Assembly (NCBI GenBank): GCA_023251515.1
Contig: JAHEYQ010000008.1
Span: forward strand, 33,290-97,289
DNA length: 64,000 bases
From: Bacteroidales bacterium
GTDB taxonomy: Bacteria; Bacteroidota; Bacteroidia; Bacteroidales; JACABE01
Direction: 5' to 3'
Below are positions 41,193 to 49,987 of this stretch, one piece after another. Below the pieces are notes generated by a model that was not told the DNA's origin, made no database searches, and saw only the letters and a list, made by a program, of their open reading frames with translations. Numbering within the stretch: position 1 is the stretch's first letter; each line of letters starts with the position of its first letter. The translations under genes and the position numbers were made by a program.

Positions 41193-41339
41193 TTTGTTGA
41201 TAAATTTAATTGTTAATAAAAAAATTAATTAATTATAAAAAGTGTGTATAATTTCTGATGTAAATATGTTATTTACAAGATGATGTATTGATTATATTAA
41301 GTTATAATCAAAATTAGAAAAGAAATAAAATTGAATAAA

Positions 41340-41804
41340 TCAGATCTGAATTTGTCTGAATAAAATGGTATTGTCATCGGAGACAATAAAATCTTTAATA
41401 TTCCAATCTGGAATAATAACTGAAGTATAAGCTTTAAAACAAAGCTTATTTACTGATATAAACCCATTAAGTTGAAACCCTAATTTGTTTTTAAGGTCAT
41501 TTTCCCTTAGCTCTGATAAAAAACTACTAAGTGTATAGTTTAGTTCAATAAAAGGTTTCTCAATTGAATTGCTTTCTGAAATGTTATTAAGATTATATTC
41601 TTCAGATATTGAATTGCGTGATATTTGAAGATTTTTTTCAACTTTTTGGGAGTTTATTGAAATAATACTTTTATTTATAAAAGATATTGATTCCATGTAC
41701 TTATTATTTGCAATATTATTACAATTGGCTAAGCTACTGTCAGCCATTGCGATACTTGCAAATATAAATAAAACTGGAAGAATAAAACTTTTAAATTTGT
41801 ACAT
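41340..41804 (-). CDS. Hypothetical secreted protein
   Basis: Start MYKFKSFILPVLFIFASIAMADS gives a signal peptide; TACATTTG promoter motif upstream; ORF-track start 42044 is probably too long. Confidence 0.5.
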   Translation of the reverse strand: MYKFKSFILPVLFIFASIAMADSSLANCNNIANNKYMESISFINKSIISINSQKVEKNLQISRNSISEEYNLNNISESNSIEKPFIELNYTLSSFLSELRENDLKNKLGFQLNGFISVNKLCFKAYTSVIIPDWNIKDFIVSDDNTILFRQIQI

Positions 41805-42265
41805 AAAAATATTACTTCTAAATTTTTTGCAAATGTATAAATTTTTTAATTCCAAAAACAAGCTGGAATTTTTTTTAATGAATAAATCAGTTAATGGTAG
41901 CTTTTTGCAAGTTATAGGCAAAATATTTGGTAAATTAACTGTTAAATATTTCTTATATTCTATTGAAACAGCTGTTTTTACAGTGGTTTTAAAAAGAATA
42001 ATCCAATTATGCAAATTTTTGGTTTTTACAGATTGATTTTTCATAAGGAAAGTGTATTTATAATTTATAAAATTACTTCATTAGTGTAAGGAAAAAAACA
42101 CTTAAACAGTTAAAGGTGGCAAGAACTAAGTTTGAGGTGGATTTTTACAAGTTAAAGTGTAATTTATGCTTCATTTTTTTCACTTCAAAATAGAAAGTTC
42201 AATTTATATTAAAATATATTTTGAAATTATAGTTTGCATAAAATATATTTTTATACTTTTGCAAA

Positions 42266-42637
42266 ATGCAAAAATCAACAAAATATTTAGGTGTTTTATT
42301 TGCTGTTTTTATTATCATAAACAGCATTGGCAGAACCTATTATTATGATTTTATTCGCGTAAGTGATGCTGTTGTAAACGAAAATAATATTTTTTATTTC
42401 TCGCAGGATAACATCAATTGTTCCTATTTTTTGCATAAATTGGGTGATAAATCAAATAATTTCACCAATAATCTGCCAAATTATATTTTAAAAAACATAA
42501 AATCTTCTTTTGAGAAATTTTCTTCCGTTGAAATTTTCTATCCTTGTTTATATAATTATTACTCATCACTACCCGAATTATTACAATATAGTATTTCGGT
42601 TAAAGTAATCATTTATCCTTTTCATTCATTTGGCTAA
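42266..42637 (+). CDS. Hypothetical protein
   Basis: 123-aa ORF preceded by TACTTTTG motif. Confidence 0.4.
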   Translation: MQKSTKYLGVLFAVFIIINSIGRTYYYDFIRVSDAVVNENNIFYFSQDNINCSYFLHKLGDKSNNFTNNLPNYILKNIKSSFEKFSSVEIFYPCLYNYYSSLPELLQYSISVKVIIYPFHSFG

Positions 42638-42723
42638 AAGTATATTCAATTAATTATAAGAATTATATATCATTAATTTGATATTTTTTTAATTAACAGA
42701 ATACTTATTTAATAACAATAGAA

Positions 42724-42816
42724 ATGGATTCATCATCATTAATCACAGGGCTGATTATTTTGGCACTTTTTGTATTGCCAATCTTTATTCTAAGCAAAAA
42801 AAACAAAAAAGATTAG
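42724..42816 (+). CDS. Putative 30-aa single-TM small protein MDSSSLITGLIILALFVLPIFILSKKNKKD
   Basis: Hydrophobic helix plus basic tail, followed directly by a terminator-like hairpin; below ORF-track size limit. Confidence 0.5.
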   Translation: MDSSSLITGLIILALFVLPIFILSKKNKKD

Positions 42817-42828
42817 TATATTTAAGCC

Positions 42829-42879
42829 AAAGTTGTCTGAATATTATTTGTTTTAATTTATTATATTCAGACAACTTTT
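42829..42879 (+). terminator. Hairpin AAAGTTGTCTGAATA...TATTCAGACAACTTT
   Basis: Long inverted repeat immediately after the 30-aa ORF. Confidence 0.65.
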
Positions 42880-43005
42880 ATAAATACAAATTTAATGCTG
42901 AGTAATGTATTGATTTTGTTTTTAGTCGTTTATCTTTAAAAAATCAAATCATAAAAATCTATATTATACCAAATTTATTTTAATCACATTTTTAAAATTA
43001 ATAAA

Positions 43006-43323
43006 ATGCTTAGTATTTTATCGAATGTTGCCTATCTAATGGCAATTACAATTATTATCAGTTTTTTTGTTGCTTTTCTTATTAAATTAATTGTATTAGC
43101 AATAAATTTTCAAACAAGTTTAAATAAGTATGATCATAATTACATCAAAGAAGTTTCGAGGGCAAGAAACATCAAAAAAATCAGAGTAAGAAGATTATAC
43201 AGAGAAACTTGTAATTCGAACGAGATTATCAGAAACCGCTACGGAATGAATTATAATGATTCATTTGGGTTGAAAACTAACAACAGTACTAACGAATTAG
43301 TTGAACATTATTATGGGAAATAA
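43006..43323 (+). CDS. Small membrane protein, possible OadG/gamma-like subunit
   Basis: N-terminal TM helix, charged tail, start/stop overlap with the oadB start (ATGGGAAATAA). Confidence 0.5.
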   Translation: MLSILSNVAYLMAITIIISFFVAFLIKLIVLAINFQTSLNKYDHNYIKEVSRARNIKKIRVRRLYRETCNSNEIIRNRYGMNYNDSFGLKTNNSTNELVEHYYGK

Positions 43324-44530
43324 TTTTTTGAACCTTTTTCAAGGTATTGCTACATTGGTTGCCTCAGACACTACTATTTTGGTAGCCAGAATCGGATTAA
43401 TTCTTTTGGGTTTATTACTTGTTTATTTGGGTAAAAAAGAAATTTTAGAGCCTTTATTAATGATTCCGATGGGCTTAGGTATGGCCACTATTAATGCCGG
43501 TATTATGTTTATGCCCGGAGGAGAACAAGGTAATTTATTTGTTGATCCATTAATTACCAATCCCAACCAATTGATGGATGTTTTGCAGATAAACTGGCTG
43601 CAGCCGATTTATACGTTTACTTTCAGTAATGGATTGATAGCCTGCTTTGTATTTATGGGAATAGGAGTTTTGCTCGATGTAAGTTTTCTATTACAACGTC
43701 CATATGTTAGTATGTTTCTGGCTTTGTTCGGCGAATTGGGTACTTTTTTAACTATTCCTATTGCAATGGCATTTGGCTTTTCGGCTAACGATGCAGCTTC
43801 GGTAGCTATGGTGGGTGGTGCCGATGGTCCTATGGTTTTATTTACATCTTTAAGTTTATCTAAAGATTTATTTGTACCTATTACTGTAGTGGCTTATTTA
43901 TATTTAGGGCTTACCTATGGAGGTTATCCATATCTGATAAAACTGATGGTTCCCAAACGTTTAAGAGCCATTAAGATGGAGCCTGAAAAAAACATTAAAC
44001 CTGTAAGCTCTAATCAGAAGCTTGCGTTTGCTGTAATTATTTGTGTAATTCTTAGTTTGTTGTTCCCTGTGGCTTCTCCTTTATTCTTTTCTTTGTTTAT
44101 AGGAGTAGCAGTCAGAGAATCGGGTTTAACACATATTATTGATTTTATTAGTGGTCCGTTATTATATGGTTCTACTTTTTTCCTTGGTTTGTTGTTAGGG
44201 ATATTGTGTGAAGCTCATCTGATATTAAATCCTAAAATATTAATGCTTCTGGTATTGGGTATTATAGCACTTTTATTGTCAGGAATTGGTGGAATTTTGG
44301 GCGGATACGCCATGTATTTTATTACCGGAAAGAAGTTTAATCCGGTAATTGGTATTGCAGCGGTAAGTTGTGTGCCTACTACAGCCAAAGTTGCTCAAAA
44401 ATCGGTAAAAGAAGCAAATCCGAGTTCAATAATTTTGCCTCATGCTTTGGGTGCAAATATTTGCGGTGTAATTACTACTGCCATTATTGCAGGGATTTAT
44501 ATTACTTTGATTCCGATTTTATTTAAATAA
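43313..44530 (+). CDS. oadB: Sodium ion-translocating decarboxylase subunit beta
   Basis: EPLLMIPMGLGMATINAG; VGGADGPMVLFTS; AAVSCVPTTAKVAQKSVKEANPSSIILPHALGANICGVI. Confidence 0.92.
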   Translation: MGNNFLNLFQGIATLVASDTTILVARIGLILLGLLLVYLGKKEILEPLLMIPMGLGMATINAGIMFMPGGEQGNLFVDPLITNPNQLMDVLQINWLQPIYTFTFSNGLIACFVFMGIGVLLDVSFLLQRPYVSMFLALFGELGTFLTIPIAMAFGFSANDAASVAMVGGADGPMVLFTSLSLSKDLFVPITVVAYLYLGLTYGGYPYLIKLMVPKRLRAIKMEPEKNIKPVSSNQKLAFAVIICVILSLLFPVASPLFFSLFIGVAVRESGLTHIIDFISGPLLYGSTFFLGLLLGILCEAHLILNPKILMLLVLGIIALLLSGIGGILGGYAMYFITGKKFNPVIGIAAVSCVPTTAKVAQKSVKEANPSSIILPHALGANICGVITTAIIAGIYITLIPILFK

Positions 44531-44550
44531 AAAACAGAATCTGATATTAG

Positions 44551-44597
44551 AAAAAGCTTTGTTTTCATGAATATTTCTGAAAACAAAGCTTTTTTAT
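44551..44597. terminator. Hairpin AAAAAGCTTTGTTTTCA...TGAAAACAAAGCTTTTTT
   Basis: Inverted repeat with T tract between convergent genes. Confidence 0.85.
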
Positions 44598-44616
44598 TTT
44601 AGTTAATATGCTGCAC

Positions 44617-44955
44617 TTATTCGATTTCCAATTCGATTGACGGATCCCAGAATCTTTCTCTGAAATTGATTATCTGATCGTTTTCTATCAGAAATCCTTC
44701 ATTTTCCAAAAGCACTTTCATGGTGTTATTGCCGCCGAAATGGTGTTTGCCGGTCAATAAACCATTGCGGTTTACTACACGGTGAGCCGGAATATTTTCG
44801 GGCAGATGATGCGATGAGTTCATTGCCCAGCCTACCATCCGGGCTGAGCCTTTTGTAGAGAGATAATTGGCAATGGCACCATAAGATGTTACTCTGCCTT
44901 CGGGTATCAGCTTTACCACTTCATATACTTTTCCGAAAAAAGATAATTCTTCCAA
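44617..44955 (-). CDS. MGMT-family alkyltransferase-like protein (ATL), no active-site Cys
   Basis: IPEGRVTSYGAIANYL...IPAHRVVNRNGLLTGKHHFGG (PAHRV instead of PCHRV). Confidence 0.88.
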   Translation of the reverse strand: MEELSFFGKVYEVVKLIPEGRVTSYGAIANYLSTKGSARMVGWAMNSSHHLPENIPAHRVVNRNGLLTGKHHFGGNNTMKVLLENEGFLIENDQIINFRERFWDPSIELEIE

Positions 44956-44956
44956 C

Positions 44957-45625
44957 TTAACGATTTAATTGAAATTTCAGATAATTAATGCGTTTGCCTT
45001 GTTCCAGAAACATTTGTTCATAAAAAGTCTGAATTTCAATTACATCATCTTCGATACCTGATTGATAAAGATTATCGGTAGAAACCAGTATTTTGTGTTT
45101 GTATTCTTCAATAACTTCAAGTGTATATAAATACAAAATAAAAGCATCGGTTTTCAGGTGAACTATGCCGTCCTCTTTCAGTATATTGGCATATCTTGCT
45201 AAAAACGGAGGAGAGGTTAGTCTTTTATTTTCTTTAATACGACGTGGCTGCGGATCGGGGAATGTTACCCAGATTTCGTCAATTTCGTGTTCTTCAAAAT
45301 AAAACTCAATCAGTTCGATACGGGTACGTAAAAAGGCAATATTCTTCATATTGTCGTCGGATGAAGTTTTGCAACCACGCCACATACGTGCTCCTTTTAT
45401 GTCTATTCCTATAAAATTTTTATCAGGATAGCGTTTTGCCAGCCCTACTGAGTATTCGCCTTTGCCGCAACCCAGTTCGAGAATTATCGGATTATTGTTT
45501 TTAAAAAAGTCTGAACGCCATTTGCCCTTTAATACAAAACCATTTTTTATATCTTCATAGTTTGGTTGAAAAAAGTTGTCAAAAGTCAGGTTTTCGGCAA
45601 ATCTTGCCAGTTTATTCTTTCCCAA
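44957..45625 (-). CDS. trmB: tRNA (guanine-N7-)-methyltransferase
   Basis: ILELGCGKGEYSVGLAKRYPDKNFIGIDIKGARMWRG...WVTFPDPQPRRIKENKRLTSPPFLARY. Confidence 0.92.
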   Translation of the reverse strand: MGKNKLARFAENLTFDNFFQPNYEDIKNGFVLKGKWRSDFFKNNNPIILELGCGKGEYSVGLAKRYPDKNFIGIDIKGARMWRGCKTSSDDNMKNIAFLRTRIELIEFYFEEHEIDEIWVTFPDPQPRRIKENKRLTSPPFLARYANILKEDGIVHLKTDAFILYLYTLEVIEEYKHKILVSTDNLYQSGIEDDVIEIQTFYEQMFLEQGKRINYLKFQLNR

Positions 45626-45641
45626 TTTCTTTAAATATTAT

Positions 45642-46703
45642 TTATTTTTTTAATACCCATGATTCAGGGTTTTCTTCTTTCATTATTTTTTGATGCTGTA
45701 CTTCAGCATCGTCTTTGGTTTTATACGAATTATAGTAAACCGTAAACAAACCTTTGTTGTTGGCTTGTAAAAAGCCTGCTGTTTTGTAGCCTTTTGTTTT
45801 TAGTTCGGCTACTCTTTTTTCGGCATTTTCCTGTACTTTAAACGAACCTGCCACCAGATAATATTTACCACTTTCTGTTGGTTTTTCTTTTTCTGCTATA
45901 GGTTTTGGTTTGGTTTGTTCTTTAGGTTTAGCTTCCTCCTTTGGTTTTTCTTTAGGTTTTTCTTCAACCACTGCTGGTGTTTTTGCTTCGGTAGTTGGTG
46001 TTGCATCTGCCTCAACTGAATTATCTTGCTGAGATGTGGTGTCGGCAATTACGGGTTCTTCAACTGTATTGTTCTGTAGCACCATTTCCTGATGTGGACG
46101 ATCCATTTTAACCTCGGTATCGTAAAGCAGGTTTTTAAATATATTTGTAAAAAATATAAGAAAAACCAATATCAAAAGGAAAGCCGATGAAATACCTATC
46201 AGGATATATCTTTTATTACGATTGCTCACTTCGGCTTCGTATTGTTTGGCTTTTTGCATTTGCTGAATGGCTTTTTCTTTGTATTCGTTTTTGATAGCTG
46301 CTGGTGTAATAAATTCTTCCAATCCGAATGATTCGTCAGAAATATCGCCTTTTTCGGCTGTAAAGGTGATGGTATTGTCGGGCTTTAGTGTAAAGGTACC
46401 CAGCATTTTGATATTTGCTATCCGATATTGTTGTATTTCATTTATCAGATTATCGGTAAAGGTTCTAACCTCAATTATTGCTTTTTCGATGGAAACATTT
46501 TCGGCTTCAGCAATTTTGTTCACCAAAAGATCGTCGTCGGGAGTGTAATTGTCGAATACGATTTGTTTTGCCGGTGGCGAAAAATTATGATCGACAGGAT
46601 GTATTTTTGCTGATTTGTATTCGGCTACAAAACTTCCCAAGCCAGGTACTATTACCTGATCGTGTTCTTTTAATATCTGTACGATGTATTTTACAATATC
46701 CAT
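45642..46703 (-). CDS. HU-CCDC81-like and SPOR domain protein
   Basis: N-term VIVPGLGSFVAEYKSAKIH; TM; K/P/E-rich linker; C-term YYLVAGSFKVQENAEKRVAELKTKGYKTA SPOR. Confidence 0.85.
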   Translation of the reverse strand: MDIVKYIVQILKEHDQVIVPGLGSFVAEYKSAKIHPVDHNFSPPAKQIVFDNYTPDDDLLVNKIAEAENVSIEKAIIEVRTFTDNLINEIQQYRIANIKMLGTFTLKPDNTITFTAEKGDISDESFGLEEFITPAAIKNEYKEKAIQQMQKAKQYEAEVSNRNKRYILIGISSAFLLILVFLIFFTNIFKNLLYDTEVKMDRPHQEMVLQNNTVEEPVIADTTSQQDNSVEADATPTTEAKTPAVVEEKPKEKPKEEAKPKEQTKPKPIAEKEKPTESGKYYLVAGSFKVQENAEKRVAELKTKGYKTAGFLQANNKGLFTVYYNSYKTKDDAEVQHQKIMKEENPESWVLKK

Positions 46704-46724
46704 GATTGTTATTGTTTTTTTAAT

Positions 46725-47465
46725 TTAAAAGACTATTTTTTTCAGATCTTCGGGTGTATCTATTGATATTGATTCTTTGTCGGTTTCAATTACTTTTATT
46801 TTATAATTGTTTTCGAGCCAGCGTAGTTGTTCGAGCGATTCGAGTTTTTCGTAATTTCCCATCGGAAGCTTTACAATTTCTTCCAGATATTGAACCCGAT
46901 AAGCATAAATGCCTACATGTTTGTAATGCGTTTGCTGCAATATCCATTCATCCTGATTTTGTCCCCTTAAATAAGGTATGGGCGAACGGCTGAAATAAAG
47001 TGCATTTCCGTTTGTGGCACATACCACTTTTACTACATTGCTGTCGAATATTTCGTGCTCATTGCTGATTTTCTTTTTTAGCGTTGCTATCTGTACATAT
47101 TCATTTCCCGAAAGGAAACAAGCAATCAGTTCGTCAATCTGCTGAGGGTTTATAAAAGGTTCGTCGCCTTGTATATTTACCACAACTACCTCATTGTCGG
47201 GTTTCAGATTGCTGATTACTTCCTGGCATCGTTCGGTTCCCGAAGTATGCAAATCGGAAGTAAGCATTACATTACCACCAAATGATTTTACATGTTGTTC
47301 GATGCGGCTGTCGTCGGTAGCAACGATTACTTTTTCGAGAAATTCCGATTTTAAAGCTTGTTCGTAAACGCGCTGTATCATCGTTTTTCCTCCAATGTCA
47401 GTTAAAGGTTTGCCCGGAAATCGGGTAGATGCAAATCGTGCCGGTATTATTCCTATTGCCTTCAT
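46725..47465 (-). CDS. kdsB: 3-deoxy-manno-octulosonate cytidylyltransferase
   Basis: IGIIPARFASTRFPGKPLTDIGGKTMIQRVYEQA...VVVNIQGDEPFI. Confidence 0.95.
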   Translation of the reverse strand: MKAIGIIPARFASTRFPGKPLTDIGGKTMIQRVYEQALKSEFLEKVIVATDDSRIEQHVKSFGGNVMLTSDLHTSGTERCQEVISNLKPDNEVVVVNIQGDEPFINPQQIDELIACFLSGNEYVQIATLKKKISNEHEIFDSNVVKVVCATNGNALYFSRSPIPYLRGQNQDEWILQQTHYKHVGIYAYRVQYLEEIVKLPMGNYEKLESLEQLRWLENNYKIKVIETDKESISIDTPEDLKKIVF

Positions 47466-47471
47466 TACTGA

Positions 47472-48086
47472 TTAAAATAAACCGTTTATTTCTGCATTTA
47501 TTTTTTCGATAATCAAACCCAAATCTTCGGCATTTTTCTGAAAATTAAGATTATCCACTTCAATAACCAGCAGTTTTCCGGCTATATAGGTTTCTATCCA
47601 GTTTTCGTAGCGATCGTTAAGGCTTTTCAAATAATCAAGGCGGATAGAGTTTTCGTAATCTCTGCCACGTTTCTGTATTTGATTTACCAAAGTGGGTACG
47701 CTTGCTCTCAGATAGATAAGCAAATCGGGTGGTTGTATAAATGAGCTCATGAGTTCGAAGAGCGATGAATAATTTTCGAAATCGCGGGTTGTCATTAATC
47801 CCATGGCGTGCAAATTGGGAGCAAATATATAAGCATCCTCGTAAATGGTTCTGTCCTGAATTACCGATTTGGTTCTTTTGCGTATATCAACTACCTGACG
47901 GAAGCGACTGTTTAAGAAATATACCTGCAGATTGAACGACCACCGGCGCATATCTTCGTAAAAACTTTCGAGATAAGGATTTGTATCCACATCTTCGTAC
48001 TGTGCCTGCCACTTAAAATGTTTGGAAAGCAAACCTGTAAGGGTAGTTTTACCCGAGCCTATATTACCTGCAATAGCTATATGCAT
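47472..48086 (-). CDS. Deoxynucleoside kinase family protein
   Basis: IAIAGNIGSGKTTLTGLLSKHF; VIQDRTIYEDAYIF; GRDYE. Confidence 0.92.
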   Translation of the reverse strand: MHIAIAGNIGSGKTTLTGLLSKHFKWQAQYEDVDTNPYLESFYEDMRRWSFNLQVYFLNSRFRQVVDIRKRTKSVIQDRTIYEDAYIFAPNLHAMGLMTTRDFENYSSLFELMSSFIQPPDLLIYLRASVPTLVNQIQKRGRDYENSIRLDYLKSLNDRYENWIETYIAGKLLVIEVDNLNFQKNAEDLGLIIEKINAEINGLF

Positions 48087-48246
48087 AATTTTCGTTTATT
48101 AAAAGAATATTTGTTTTTATTCAGAAAACAAAAATACGACTTTTTTTAAAAGAAAGAGAATTTGAAATTACACTTTATTAAATATTTTGTATTTGGCATA
48201 AATTAAAAGCTTGCAGCATAGCATTGATTGAGGAATTGAAAAAGAT

Positions 48247-48382
48247 GGAAGACGGAAGACGGAAGACGGGAGACGGCATTTCGACAGGCTCAATGACCTG
48301 ATTGGACACTGAGCTTGTCGAAGTGTTAATTGAAAAAGAGGGAAGACCGAAGACCGAAGACCGAAGGCCGAAGACCGAAGAC
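48247..48382. repeat. Two short microsatellite-like arrays (GGAAGAC)n and (CGAAGAC)n flanking an inverted repeat TTCGACAGGCTCA...TGAGCTTGTCGAA
   Basis: Direct reading: 48247-48276, hairpin arms 48277-48325, 48341-48382. Confidence 0.85.
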
Positions 48383-48644
48383 TTTATCCGTAATAGAAAG
48401 GTTCGGGAATAGTAGAAATGGAAAATTGATGATGGAAAATGTATTGAAGCCAGAAAATGCCTGCCTGCCGTTTGGAAGAAAAGTAAACTAAAAAGATACT
48501 ACGAAGCACTTACAGGACTCCTCTCCTTTTAGAGCCTGTCCCGATTTTTTATCGGGAAGAGGCTGGGTGAGGTCGGTTTTTTGCGGTTTAAAAAAAAATT
48601 AAAAAAACTTACCAAAAACCCTTGCACTTTGCTTTTTTATTTTA

Positions 48645-48652
48645 TACTTTTG
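48645..48652 (+). promoter_or_regulatory. Bacteroidota-type promoter TTG-N20-TACTTTTG
   Basis: TTG at 48622-48624, TACTTTTG at 48645-48652, upstream of the 42-bp repeat ORF. Confidence 0.6.
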
Positions 48653-48692
48653 TTATCCGATTAACATTAAAAAAACTTAAACAGTCCACCGT

Positions 48693-49052
48693 ATGATAAT
48701 CACTCCAAATCATACCTCAGCAAACCATCCGCAAGCTTGTTTTCAACAGGCTGTATCTCAGTGTAATTTTATGAATAAAGGGTTTTGTGATGCTCTGTAT
48801 TTTGGGGAAAACCACAATTCGGCCGACGGGAAGCATTCAGAATTTTCTGAATGGTGTTTGCTGACTTACGGGAGGCATTCAGAACTTTCTGAACGATACT
48901 TTTCGATCGTCGGGAAACATTCAGAACTTTCTGAACGGAACTTTACGGTCGTCGGGAGGCATTCAGAAACATCTGAATGGTGTTTGCAGCCTTGCGACAG
49001 ACATTCATTGAATTTGGGTGGATTTTTATTTAAAAACACAAATTATTTTTAA
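48693..49052 (+). CDS. Hypothetical protein with 14-aa repeats (G[RK]HSExSE...)
   Basis: 119-aa ORF with promoter-like motif; repeat units GKHSEFSEWCLLTY / GRHSELSERYFSIV / GKHSELSERNFTVV / GRHSETSEWCLQPC. Confidence 0.4.
   Translation: MIITPNHTSANHPQACFQQAVSQCNFMNKGFCDALYFGENHNSADGKHSEFSEWCLLTYGRHSELSERYFSIVGKHSELSERNFTVVGRHSETSEWCLQPCDRHSLNLGGFLFKNTNYF
48833..48999 (+). repeat. 42-bp tandem repeat, four copies, each with palindrome TTCAGAAnnTTCTGAA (last copy variant)
   Basis: Palindromes at 48836, 48878, 48920, 48962: exact 42-bp spacing. Confidence 0.92.
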
Positions 49053-49096
49053 TCAAATAATAAATAAACAAATTGTATAATTTAAAAAAAACATCT

Positions 49097-49822
49097 ATGG
49101 AAATTATTAAAATTAATTCAAACAATCTTCGCAATGAAGAACATAACAGCTTTCAGGATGGAGTTGTTAAACTTGTAGAAGCGGCCGATCCCGTGGCATT
49201 GGCTATAGATGCCGAATTTGTTGTTTACAAAACAGCCTTAAGCAACGAAAAAGAGGCTATTGAGTATATCAGCAAAAATAGTAAAAGTGATGTACTGACA
49301 GATTTGGATACCATCCGCGACAGAACCTTCCGCGGTCTGGCACTCCGTATCGATTCAGATTGTTATCACTATGATGCTACTGTAAGCAATGCAGCCAACA
49401 AACTGCAAAGCGAAGTAATGAACAAATATGGTAATATTGTCAAAGACAACTTTCAGGAAGAAACTTCCTCGGTAAATAATCTGATAGCCGATCTAACAGG
49501 CACTTATGCCACCGAAATAGGTTTGCTTGGTATAGATGGTTGGATAACTGCTCTGCAACAGGATAATACCGATTTTAACGAAATGTATTACCAACGTATC
49601 GACGAAGAATCGACAAAAACCCAACTTCGTATGAAACAGGTAAGAACCCAGGTAGATACTGCCTACAATGTAATGGTTAATCGCATAAATGCCTTAATAA
49701 TTGTAAACGGCGAAGCCCACTACAAAGATTTAGTTTTAAAACTCAACGAACTATTAAACAAAACAAAAAACACCCTTGCCCAGCGCAAAGGCCGCAATGC
49801 TAAAGACGATAGCGGAAACTAA
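49097..49822 (+). CDS. DUF6261-like family protein
   Basis: MEIIKINSNNLRNEEHNSFQDGVVKLVEAADPVALAI...DTIRDRTFRGLALRIDSDCYHYDATVSNAANKL; family call from recall only. Confidence 0.65.
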   Translation: MEIIKINSNNLRNEEHNSFQDGVVKLVEAADPVALAIDAEFVVYKTALSNEKEAIEYISKNSKSDVLTDLDTIRDRTFRGLALRIDSDCYHYDATVSNAANKLQSEVMNKYGNIVKDNFQEETSSVNNLIADLTGTYATEIGLLGIDGWITALQQDNTDFNEMYYQRIDEESTKTQLRMKQVRTQVDTAYNVMVNRINALIIVNGEAHYKDLVLKLNELLNKTKNTLAQRKGRNAKDDSGN

Positions 49823-49844
49823 ACGGGAATCAATAGGTATAAAA

Positions 49845-49877
49845 AGAGAGAATATCACATAGCTGATATTCTCTCTT
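49845..49877 (+). terminator. Hairpin AGAGAGAATATCA...TGATATTCTCTCTT
   Basis: Inverted repeat shortly after the 49097-49822 stop. Confidence 0.8.
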
Positions 49878-49987
49878 AAATTAATAAAAACCCTTTAACT
49901 GATTAAATAGTACCTTTAACTGATTAAAAAATTTAAATACTATAAACAGATTAACTTTGTTTTCGAAATAAACTTAAAAATAACACT

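Noticed and set aside
41340-42044. Full 234-aa version of the 41340 ORF
   Set aside because: Signal peptide at internal Met (41804) and promoter motif upstream of it favour the shorter product
48833-48999. CRISPR array
   Set aside because: 42-bp period with only 16-bp palindromic cores, four copies, diverged intervening sequence shared between units, no cas genes
49000-49100. tRNA or other structured RNA near the repeat locus
   Set aside because: No cloverleaf or conserved RNA motifs seen on reading
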